A stretch of DNA of 64,000 nt. Source: Streptomyces cyaneofuscatus. Lineage in GTDB: Bacteria; Actinomycetota; Actinomycetes; Streptomycetales; Streptomycetaceae. Under the pieces are notes generated by a model. That model worked only from the letters and a program-made list of their open reading frames with translations. It was not told the DNA's origin and did not search any database. The stretch spans positions 1 to 64,000 of the forward strand of contig NZ_JOEM01000028.1 in NCBI RefSeq assembly GCF_000718135.1, given 5' to 3'. How positions within the stretch are numbered: position 1 is the first letter of the stretch; each line of letters begins with the position of its first letter. Shown here piece after piece: positions 1 through 6,684 of this stretch. A program made the translations under genes and the position numbers.

Positions 1-100
1 CATAGCCACCCGATACGACAAAACCCGCGAATCCTACGAAGCAGCACTCACCATCGCGTCACTCCTGATCTGGATATGACCCTTTGAAGACAGGCCCTAG
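1..100 (+). mobile_element. Right end of an IS5/IS4-type insertion sequence
   Basis: The first 79 bases encode the last residues of a DDE transposase. They are followed by TTTGAAGACAGGCCCTAG (83-100), which looks like the terminal repeat of Streptomyces IS5-type elements, many of which end in CCCTAG. The rest of the element lies left of the window, so the partner repeat and target duplication cannot be checked. The boundary at 100 is inferred from the typical end and could be off by a few bases. It sits about 30 bases before the earliest possible start of the next gene. Confidence 0.65.
2..79 (+). CDS. Transposase, C-terminal fragment (cut by window edge)
   Basis: Twenty-five codons ending in TGA at 77-79. 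The peptide runs IATRYDKTRESYEAAL and then a short hydrophobic tail. This matches the conserved C-terminus of IS5-family (DDE, IS4-superfamily) transposases in Streptomyces, where the R-YDK-R-SY signature follows the catalytic glutamate region. In the family these residues form the Y-(2)-R-(3)-E-(6)-K-like end of the RNase H fold. The upstream part lies outside the window, so activity cannot be judged. Confidence 0.7.
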   Translation: MATRYDKTRESYEAALTIASLLIWI

Positions 101-129
101 GGGCCGAAGGGCAGGGGCCGGGCGGAACG

Positions 130-861
130 GTGAGGGTGCGGTTGGGCGGCCGGCACCGGGTTCTCCTGCATATGGAGGCCGAGGCGGAGGAGGACGGCCG
201 CGGAACGTCCGTCGCGCGGATCGCAGCCGTGACCTCGGACCAGGGTCTCTCCGCTTCACCGGTGCTGCCGGATGCGGCGACCTGGGTGCTGCCCGACCTC
301 GAGCTGCTCCGTACCGGGGCCATCGAGGCCGGTCAGCTGCACCCGCTGGTCGCGCGGGCCCTCGTACCGGATCTTCCGCAGCCGGCTCCGGCAACTGCGC
401 GCTCCCGCACCGGCGACCGGGCGGAATCCTGGCGCCTCGTGGAATGCCGGGGAGCGCAGCACCGGATCGGCCTGGTCCAAGGGGCTCTGGCTCCGCTGGA
501 CCACGACCCGGCCGAGGTCCGCCGAGAAGAACTGCTGGTCGCCCTGACCGGTACTCCGCTGCCCTGCCTCCAGGCCATCGACGAGGCGCACCGACGGCCG
601 GACTGTCTCACCGGTGTCCGCGAACGCCTCGACCACGGGGACATCGCCGGTGCTCTGGCCGTCGTCGAAGGGCTGCTCGGCCCCGAGGCGGTGCTGCGCG
701 ACGGTCCCCTGCGGGACGAACTGGAGGCCGCCGCGCAACGGCGGATCATCTACGGGCTGTTCAGAGTGGATCTGCCAGTCCCCGGCCCTGGCCGCCACCG
801 CCCGGACCAGCGGCGTCCCGTTGGCCGTCGCCCGCGCCCGCATCGCATCACCGTCCGCTGA
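130..861 (+). CDS. Hypothetical protein of a MoxR/VWA cluster, possibly 5'-truncated by the IS
   Basis: I do not recognise a named domain. The product (243 aa from GTG 130) is acidic and ends in an Arg-rich tail; codon use is normal for the neighbourhood up to about residue 210. The frame is open back to base 88, inside the IS end, with no ATG and no good ribosome binding site before GTG 130. The first residues (RVRLGGRHRVLLH) look like the inside of a domain. The insertion may therefore have removed the original start. It lies 64 bases before the MoxR ATPase on the same strand, and proteins of this type accompany that pair in Streptomyces. Near base 770 the +1 frame also has strongly coding-like third positions, so a late frameshift is possible. 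ATG 172 is an alternative start. Confidence 0.55.
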   Translation: MRVRLGGRHRVLLHMEAEAEEDGRGTSVARIAAVTSDQGLSASPVLPDAATWVLPDLELLRTGAIEAGQLHPLVARALVPDLPQPAPATARSRTGDRAESWRLVECRGAQHRIGLVQGALAPLDHDPAEVRREELLVALTGTPLPCLQAIDEAHRRPDCLTGVRERLDHGDIAGALAVVEGLLGPEAVLRDGPLRDELEAAAQRRIIYGLFRVDLPVPGPGRHRPDQRRPVGRRPRPHRITVR

Positions 862-925
862 ACCGGGGCCTCCGGCCCGGCCTATGTACTCATTCGCCCC
901 TTCTCACACCCTCAGGTGATCACCC

Positions 926-2158
926 ATGCTCGCTGTCGCCTCGTCCTCCGCCGATTCCCCACTCGCCGTCGCCGACACGCTGATGGCCCTGCTCCGCGAC
1001 ACCACCACCGAGCCGCGCCCCGACACCCAACTTGAGGCGCTGACCCTGGCGGTCTCCGCCGACCTGCCCGTGCTGCTCTGGGGCGAGCCGGGGATCGGCA
1101 AGACCGCGGCCCTCACCCAGCTCGCCGCCTCCCTGGACCTGCCGTTCACCACGGTCATCGCCAGCGTGCACGAGCCGTCCGACTTCTCCGGGCTGCCCAT
1201 CGTCGGCGACGACCCCGCCGAACAGGGAGTGCCGATGGCCCCGCCGGACTGGGCCGTCCGCCTCGTACGGGCAGGGCGCGGGCTGCTGTTCCTGGACGAG
1301 CTGTCCACCGCGCCGCCCGCCGTGCAGGCCGCGCTGCTCCGCCTCGTACTGGAGCGACGCATCGGCGCCCTCCAACTCCCGCCCGGCGTACGCATCGTGG
1401 CCGCCGCCAACCCGCGCTCCTCGGCGGCCGACGGCTGGGAGCTGAGTCCGCCGCTCGCCAACCGCTTCGTACACCTCCAGTGGGCCCACGACCACGAGGT
1501 CGTCGTCCGCGGCCTCGCCGGGACCTGGCCCCGCGCGACGCTGCCCCGCCTCGCCCCCGAGAAGCTGCCCGAGGCCGTCGACTTCGCCCGGCGCGCGGTG
1601 TGCGGGCTGCTCTCCGCCCGGCCGACGCTCGTACACCGTCTGCCCACCACCGAGACGCGCCGGGGCGGTCCGTGGCCGTCACCGCGCAGCTGGGACATGA
1701 CGCTGAGCCTGATCGCCTTCGCGACCGCCGCCGGATCCTCCAGGGAGGTGCTGTCCCTGCTGGTCAGGGGAACGGTGGGGGACGGCCCGGGGCTGGAACT
1801 GGTGGCGAGCCTGGACCGGATGGACCTCCCGGACCCCGAGACGCTGCTCGCCGACCCGGCGGGCGCCGTCCTGCCCGAGCGCGGAGACCTCCGGCAGGCC
1901 GCGCTGGAAGGAGTCGTCGCGGCGATCCGTACCCGCCCGGACAGGGCCCGCTGGGATGCGGCGTGGGCCCTCCTCGTCCGGGCGCTGGAGACCGGAGCCC
2001 CGGACCTGGTGGTCGTCCCGGCGACCACGCTCGCCGCGCTGCGGCAGGAGGACTGGGACGTACCGGCGGCCATCGAGGATCTCGCCGGGGTGGTGGCCCT
2101 GTCCCGGCGGGCGGACCGGGCGGCGGGCCGCAGCGCGATGGGGAAGGCGGGCCGGTGA
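926..2158 (+). CDS. MoxR-type AAA+ ATPase
   Basis: A 410-residue AAA+ ATPase of the MoxR/dynein-related (AAA_5) kind, expected to act as a cytoplasmic chaperone or remodelling motor for its VWA partner. Walker A is GEPGIGKT (residues 53-60) and Walker B is LFLDE (121-125). Sensor-1 Asn is in AAANPR (about 162) and an Arg in LANRF at about 180 fits the arginine-finger region. The segment between the Walker motifs (SDFSGLPIVGD) is the MoxR-type insert. The stop overlaps the start of the next gene as GTGA, so the two are translationally coupled. MoxR ATPases usually work with a VWA protein, which is exactly the next gene. The substrate is unknown. Confidence 0.85.
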   Translation: MLAVASSSADSPLAVADTLMALLRDTTTEPRPDTQLEALTLAVSADLPVLLWGEPGIGKTAALTQLAASLDLPFTTVIASVHEPSDFSGLPIVGDDPAEQGVPMAPPDWAVRLVRAGRGLLFLDELSTAPPAVQAALLRLVLERRIGALQLPPGVRIVAAANPRSSAADGWELSPPLANRFVHLQWAHDHEVVVRGLAGTWPRATLPRLAPEKLPEAVDFARRAVCGLLSARPTLVHRLPTTETRRGGPWPSPRSWDMTLSLIAFATAAGSSREVLSLLVRGTVGDGPGLELVASLDRMDLPDPETLLADPAGAVLPERGDLRQAALEGVVAAIRTRPDRARWDAAWALLVRALETGAPDLVVVPATTLAALRQEDWDVPAAIEDLAGVVALSRRADRAAGRSAMGKAGR

Positions 2159-3399
2159 CGGCGACCGACGCACCGGGCGCACTCGACCTGGACAAACTCT
2201 TCGCCGCCCGACTGCAGGCGGCCCGGGCCCGCCCCTATCTGGCCACGGCGCTGTTCGCCCTGCACGCCGTGGAGTCATGGCAGGTCCCGACCATGGGCGT
2301 CGACCGGTACTGGCGGTGCTACGTCTCGCCCGTCTTCGTGGCGCGGACCCCGGTCGAGGAGCTGGCAGGAGTCTGGGTCCACGAGGTCTCGCACCTGCTG
2401 CGCGACCACCACGGCCGCAGCGACCGGGTCGCCCGGCAGCGCGGGTTGACCGGGCCGGGGGAGCGGCTGCGGATGAACATCGCCGCCGACTGCGAGATCA
2501 ACGACGACGTGTACGGGGACGGCCTGGCCCGGCCGAAAGGCGCTGTCTACCCGTCGACACTGCACCTTCAGCCCGGAGAGCTGATGGAGGACTACCTGTA
2601 TCAGTTCCGCCTCGGCCCGCGCACCCGGGAGCTCGCCTGGCTGGACTGCGGGAGCGGCGCCGACGGACTGGACCGTGAATGGGAGCTGGGGCCCGTGGGG
2701 GCACACGGGCTCAGCGCACAGGAACAGGACGCGGTCCGCTTCCGGGTGGCGCAGGGCATCACGGGCCGACCGGGAAACGCCTCGAAGGGGTGGAAGCGGT
2801 GGGCCGAGGAGGCGTTCCATCCGCCCCAGCCGTGGCGCCAGTTGCTGGGCGCGGCAGTCCGCTCGGCGGCTTCGAGCGGCGGAGCCGGCGAGGACTACAC
2901 CTATGGCCGCCCATCGCGGCGTTCCACCGGACTGCCCGGAGTCGTCCTGCCCAGCCTGCGCCGCAGACCGCCCCGGGTCTCCGTCGTCATCGACACGTCC
3001 GGCTCGGTCAGCGACGCCGAACTGGGCAGCGCCCTCCTGGAGGTCGCCGCCATCTCCCGTGCGGTGGGCGGCCGCCGCGACCTGGTCACGGTCCTCGCCT
3101 GCGACGCGGCGACCCGGGTCGTGCACCCGCTGTGCCAGGCCGAGGACATTCCCCTGGTGGGAGGTGGCGGCACGGACCTCCGTACGGGCTTCGCCAGGGC
3201 GCTGCGGATACACCCCCGGCCCGACGCCATCGTCGTCCTGACGGACGGGCAGACACCATGGCCCGCAGCGCAACCGGCGTGCCGGACGGTCATCGGCCTG
3301 TTCCCGAGGGAGCACGGGCGCCGCTCCTGGGACGAGGACGACCCTGACTACATTCCGCCCGGGCCGCCGACGTGGGCGCGGGTGGTGGAGATCGGGTAG
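2155..3399 (+). CDS. VWA-like metallopeptidase-related protein (DUF2201 type)
   Basis: A 414-residue protein starting at GTG 2155, in a GTGA overlap with the ATPase. The N-terminal half resembles a zincin (putative metallopeptidase domain): HEVSH at residues 76-80 is a full HExxH motif, followed by a conserved NIAADCEIND stretch (about 108-117). The C-terminal part is a VWA-like domain with a MIDAS-type DTSGS at 280-284 and later Thr/Asp positions (GGGTD, LTDG). Together with the MoxR ATPase this is the usual ATPase/VWA partner pair. The intact HExxH suggests, but does not prove, peptidase activity. The substrate is unknown. Confidence 0.8.
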   Translation: MTATDAPGALDLDKLFAARLQAARARPYLATALFALHAVESWQVPTMGVDRYWRCYVSPVFVARTPVEELAGVWVHEVSHLLRDHHGRSDRVARQRGLTGPGERLRMNIAADCEINDDVYGDGLARPKGAVYPSTLHLQPGELMEDYLYQFRLGPRTRELAWLDCGSGADGLDREWELGPVGAHGLSAQEQDAVRFRVAQGITGRPGNASKGWKRWAEEAFHPPQPWRQLLGAAVRSAASSGGAGEDYTYGRPSRRSTGLPGVVLPSLRRRPPRVSVVIDTSGSVSDAELGSALLEVAAISRAVGGRRDLVTVLACDAATRVVHPLCQAEDIPLVGGGGTDLRTGFARALRIHPRPDAIVVLTDGQTPWPAAQPACRTVIGLFPREHGRRSWDEDDPDYIPPGPPTWARVVEIG

Positions 3400-3427
3400 C
3401 TGGCCCCGACGAGGGCGGCGCGCCGCG

Positions 3428-4222
3428 TCAGCACGCCCCCACCAGCTCCGCCAGCGCCCCCGCCAGCGCGTCCAGCCCCGGGCCCGCGGGGCCGCCCGGC
3501 TCGGTCATGTACGTGTCGCGGCGGATCTCGATCATCAGGGCCGTGACCCGGCGGTCCGTGCCGTAGTGCTTCAGCGGGACGTACGTACCGGCGAACGGGC
3601 TGTCGACGCCCGTCCCGCCGAAGCCCGCGAACGCCGTCTCCGCCAGGGCGCGCAGCTCCGGCGGGGTGTGGAACGGGTCGGTGCCCAGGCAGACGGGCGG
3701 GCGGGGGCCGGTGCCGTGGAGTTCGTACGGGAGGGGTGCGCTCGGGTACGAGTGGACGTCGACGATCACCGCCCGGCCCGTGGCGGCGATGCGGGCGTCG
3801 ACCGCCTCGGCCAGAGCATGGGCGTACGGGTGGAAGTAGCGTTCCAGCAGCGGGCGTTGGTCGACGTCCGGGGCGCGCAGGCGTTCGCGGTGGGTGGTGT
3901 CCGTGTAGACCGCGCCCATGCCGACCGCGCGCATCTCCTCGCGGTCGTCGGGGAAGCGTTCCGGGTCGACGACCAGGCGGGAGAGGGCGTTGACGTAGCG
4001 CCAGGGCCGGACAGGGCAGGACTCGGCCGCGCGGGTGGCCAGTTCGGCCGTGTGGGAGTCGGTGATGTGGTCGAGTTCCCGCTCCAGAGCACCGTCGTCC
4101 AGCAGGATTCCGTCGCGTACCTCCTCGGGAATCGTCCGGGATCCGTGCGGTACGTGCAGCAGTACCGGGGAGTCGGGGTTTCCGGGGACGAGGTGGAACG
4201 ACGGCTGGGCGGCGGTGCTCAT
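3428..4222 (-). CDS. N-formylglutamate amidohydrolase family protein
   Basis: The 264-residue product matches the FGase family (PF05013), which hydrolyses N-formyl-L-glutamate to formate and glutamate as the last step of one histidine degradation route. Visible signatures are LLHVPHGSR near the N-terminus (residues 21-29), an acidic ELDHITDSHT block with candidate metal ligands, YVNALSRLVVDPERFPD, the VIVDVHSYP segment with a conserved Asp and His, and ALMIEIRRDTYM near the C-terminus. No hut genes are adjacent, so the physiological substrate could be another N-formyl or N-acyl amino acid. It stands alone, convergent with the VWA gene and 53 bases upstream (on its own strand, downstream) of the sphingomyelinase. 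Confidence 0.85.
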   Translation of the reverse strand: MSTAAQPSFHLVPGNPDSPVLLHVPHGSRTIPEEVRDGILLDDGALERELDHITDSHTAELATRAAESCPVRPWRYVNALSRLVVDPERFPDDREEMRAVGMGAVYTDTTHRERLRAPDVDQRPLLERYFHPYAHALAEAVDARIAATGRAVIVDVHSYPSAPLPYELHGTGPRPPVCLGTDPFHTPPELRALAETAFAGFGGTGVDSPFAGTYVPLKHYGTDRRVTALMIEIRRDTYMTEPGGPAGPGLDALAGALAELVGAC

Positions 4223-4275
4223 CGAGCGGGTCCTTCACGGCCGGGGCGGGGGCCCCGATCGTTTCATCTGCGGCG

Positions 4276-5265
4276 TCAGTTGGCGGAGCCGATCACCGGG
4301 TAGTGGTCGGAGAGGTTCGTGTACGTGTAGTTCGTGCCCCAGCTGGAGACCGTCCAGGGGGCGCTCTGCTCCTTGATCACATCGTTCTTCCAGCCCGACG
4401 GCTTCACATGACCGGCGCGGTGCAGGACGTGGTCCAGGTCCTCGCGGGGGTCGTTCGGGTAGCGCTCGGCGGCGATCGAGTTGTCGCGGGTGTCGAAGGA
4501 GTACGTGTGGCCCGTCTTGGTGTCGGCCGCCCTCAGGTCCGCGTCCTTGAGGAAGGAGGCGTACTCGGCGGAGTGCCCGTCCACGTTGAAGTCGCCCGCC
4601 ACGATGACCTGTTCGGAGGCCGGGATCTTCTTGGCATCCAGGAAGGCGTCCATCGCCTTGAACTGGAGACTGCGCATCCGGGCGGCCTCGCCCGCCGAAC
4701 AGCCGGGGTCGGTCGACTGGGCGTGCGTGCCGACGACATGGACGCGGGTGCCGTTGACGTTCAACACCGTGTAGGCGAAGCCCTTGTTGGACCACCAGTC
4801 GCCGCCGCAGGCGTCCTTGAAGACGTACTGCTCCTTGCGGATGATCGGCCACTTGCTCAGGATCGTGACGCCACCGTCCTCCGGGGTCGTCGCCGAGTAC
4901 GAGCCGCTCGTGGCGTCCCAGCCGCTCTTGCTCCGGCCGACCACCGGCGTCTGGTACGGGTACTGGGCGGCGGAGTTCCGCAGCAGGGCGTCGGAGGCCC
5001 CGTTGTCGAAGGCCTCCTGGATCACGACCACGTCGTTGCCCCGGAAGAACGAGGTCTTCGGGATCTCTGCCGCCCGGTGGTCCTGGCCCCAGTTGGGGTA
5101 CAGGGTCTTGCTGAAGATGAACGCGTTGTACGAGAGTACCCGCAGCGACGGGGTGTCGGCGGTGGTCGCCGCCGCGGCCTGGGGCGTGTTCACGGCCAGC
5201 GGGACGGCGGCGAGCGCGGCGGAGAGGGCCACGCCGGAAAGGCGGCGGAACGTGGAGTGCGGCAC
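4276..5265 (-). CDS. Secreted sphingomyelinase C (DNase I-like phosphodiesterase)
   Basis: A 329-residue exported enzyme predicted to split sphingomyelin into ceramide and phosphocholine. The start is GTG 5265, with an AGGAGA ribosome binding site 6-7 bases upstream; the frame stays open further back but that part has no signal sequence. Residues 1-33 form a signal peptide ending AAAA. The endonuclease/exonuclease/phosphatase fold is seen from the metal ligand Glu (IQEAF, E84), the GTHAQ block (H181), GDFNVD (D225, N227) and SDHYPV (D320, H321). Length and motif order fit bacterial neutral sphingomyelinases. It is monocistronic. Confidence 0.88.
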   Translation of the reverse strand: MPHSTFRRLSGVALSAALAAVPLAVNTPQAAAATTADTPSLRVLSYNAFIFSKTLYPNWGQDHRAAEIPKTSFFRGNDVVVIQEAFDNGASDALLRNSAAQYPYQTPVVGRSKSGWDATSGSYSATTPEDGGVTILSKWPIIRKEQYVFKDACGGDWWSNKGFAYTVLNVNGTRVHVVGTHAQSTDPGCSAGEAARMRSLQFKAMDAFLDAKKIPASEQVIVAGDFNVDGHSAEYASFLKDADLRAADTKTGHTYSFDTRDNSIAAERYPNDPREDLDHVLHRAGHVKPSGWKNDVIKEQSAPWTVSSWGTNYTYTNLSDHYPVIGSAN

Positions 5266-5325
5266 GAGGTCTCCTGCTGAATGAGTGGGGGCGTACCGGG
5301 TGGCACCCATCAAAGCAGCGGGAGT

Positions 5326-5337
5326 TACCCACGGGTA
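5326..5337. promoter_or_regulatory. Short dyad TACCC-AC-GGGTA upstream of the sphingomyelinase
   Basis: A perfect 5-bp inverted repeat, TACCC and GGGTA with a 2-base centre, about 60 bases before the GTG start of the sphingomyelinase gene and within an A/T-richer patch. The position suits an operator, but nothing in the sequence identifies a regulator and a dyad this short can occur by chance. Confidence 0.25.
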
Positions 5338-5417
5338 GACATCGGATGCCCTGAGTCTGTCCGGGCGAATGCCATCAGGATTCAGCCAGAGATCACATCG
5401 GCACGACGCAGCGCCGG

Positions 5418-6068
5418 TCAGCCCAGCTCGGCGTAGACGATGAGGTTGTCCACGGGGTGCCCCTCCGCGTCGAACGCGCCGTCGCAGGTCACCAGCCGCA
5501 AGGTGCTGTTCTTGGTGGCGCCGTAGACCCGCTCGGTGGGGAACGCGTTCTTGCTGACGGTCTCCTTGCCCGTGACGGTGAAGCGCAGCGACTTCCCGTC
5601 GCCGCCCCGGACGCGTACCTCGGCGCCCTTGCGGATGTCCTTGAGGTCGTGGAAGACGGCCCGGCCGAAGCGGGTGTCGTTGTGGCCGATCAGGACGGCC
5701 GGCCCCGGACGGCCGGGTACGGCTCCGCCCGTGTACCAGCCCGCCGTCATGCCCTTCTCCGCGGGCGGGACCTCGACCGTGCCGTCCGCGTTGAGCCCCA
5801 GGCGCATGAGGGAGCTGCTGATCTTGAGGGAGGGGATGGTGACCTGGGTGGGGGCGGCCGAGGCGTCCGTGGAGGGCGGTTGCTTGTGCGTGGTCGTGGG
5901 GGTCGGCGCCGAGGACGCCGGAGCGGACGCTGCCGCCGGTGGTGCGGCGGCCGACGGTGCCGGTCCCGCGCAGGCCGTCAGGGCCGCGCAGGTGACGAGT
6001 GCGGTCAGCAGGGCGGCCGGGCGGGGGTTGCGGGAGAAGGTGCTGCGGGAGAAGGCGCGGACGTGCAT
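5418..6068 (-). CDS. Class F sortase
   Basis: A 216-residue exported transpeptidase. A hydrophobic signal ends in LTACAG (Cys33, a possible lipobox). A long Ala/Pro/Ser/Thr linker (about 35-75) leads to a compact sortase domain. The catalytic His is in LIGHNDT (H129) and the catalytic Cys in LRLVTCDG (C195). The C-terminus reads HPVDNLIVYAEL. As I recall, many class F sortases have YRDN at that place, and the Arg is catalytic; here it is Val, so the catalytic Arg must be elsewhere or absent. The gene lies 91 bases after a small surface-type protein (6159-6581) and is separated from it by a strong hairpin. That neighbour is the obvious candidate partner. Confidence 0.85.
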   Translation of the reverse strand: MHVRAFSRSTFSRNPRPAALLTALVTCAALTACAGPAPSAAAPPAAASAPASSAPTPTTTHKQPPSTDASAAPTQVTIPSLKISSSLMRLGLNADGTVEVPPAEKGMTAGWYTGGAVPGRPGPAVLIGHNDTRFGRAVFHDLKDIRKGAEVRVRGGDGKSLRFTVTGKETVSKNAFPTERVYGATKNSTLRLVTCDGAFDAEGHPVDNLIVYAELG

Positions 6069-6088
6069 GGGGGCTCCAGGGGGTGACC

Positions 6089-6133
6089 ACCGGGCGTGGC
6101 GCCGCCCCGGTGCGGGACGGCGCCACGCCCGGT
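6089..6133 (-). terminator. Strong stem-loop between surface protein and sortase genes
   Basis: A perfect 16-bp inverted repeat: ACCGGGCGTGGCGCCG at 6089-6104 and its complement at 6118-6133, with a 13-base loop. It lies just after the stop of the small surface protein on the minus strand and just before the sortase start (6068). There is no clear U-run, as is common for actinomycete terminators. It probably terminates or attenuates transcription so that the surface protein is made in excess of the sortase. Confidence 0.75.
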
Positions 6134-6158
6134 CTCAGTGGTGAGGGGTGACGCGAGG

Positions 6159-6581
6159 TCAGCCGTTGCGGCGGCGCAGCACGAGCGTGCCCGCGCCCGC
6201 GAGCAGCGCGGCACCGGCCACCGAGCCGGCGAGGGCCGTCGTGCTGTTGTTGTCGCCGGCTCCGGCCGGGCGCTCACCGGCCGCCACGCCACCGCGCGGC
6301 GTGACCGCCGGGGCGGTCGCGGCCTCACGGGGTGCCGCGGGTGCCGGGCGGTCGCCCGCCGCGACGCCGCCACGGGGGGCGACGGAGGGGCGGGCCGCCG
6401 TCGGCGCGGCCTCGGCGGCCTTCGCCCGCTCCGGCGACACCTCCGGAACGCTCTCGGCGGGCGCCGACGGCCTCGGGGTCGCGTCGGCGAAGGCGGCGGT
6501 GGACGGGACCAGCACCGCGGCGGCGGCTGCGGCGGCGAGCACGGCGGTGCGCAGGGAGAGGCGAGCGGTCGAAGCTGTCAT
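6159..6581 (-). CDS. Small secreted, membrane-anchored Ala/Pro-rich surface protein
   Basis: A 140-residue protein. ATG 6581 is preferred over ATG 6599 because GGAG lies 8 bases before it. It has a signal peptide ending AAFADA, then a low-complexity Ala/Pro/Glu region with two near-identical repeats (PRGGVAAGDRPA and PRGGVAAGERPA). A C-terminal membrane helix (ALAGSVAGAALLAGAGTLVL) and a positive tail, RRRNG, follow. This is the layout of a sortase substrate, but no LPxTG-type motif precedes the helix. It sits beside the class F sortase and downstream of a two-component system. No enzymatic domain is visible. Confidence 0.65.
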   Translation of the reverse strand: MTASTARLSLRTAVLAAAAAAAVLVPSTAAFADATPRPSAPAESVPEVSPERAKAAEAAPTAARPSVAPRGGVAAGDRPAPAAPREAATAPAVTPRGGVAAGERPAGAGDNNSTTALAGSVAGAALLAGAGTLVLRRRNG

Positions 6582-6684
6582 ACGGATGGCTCCATTCATA
6601 CGTCGCCCCGTGGCGGGCCCGGATGCCGTTGTGCACCGGGTACGGGGCAGGGAGCCAGGCTGACCGGAAGTTATGTGGAAGCTG

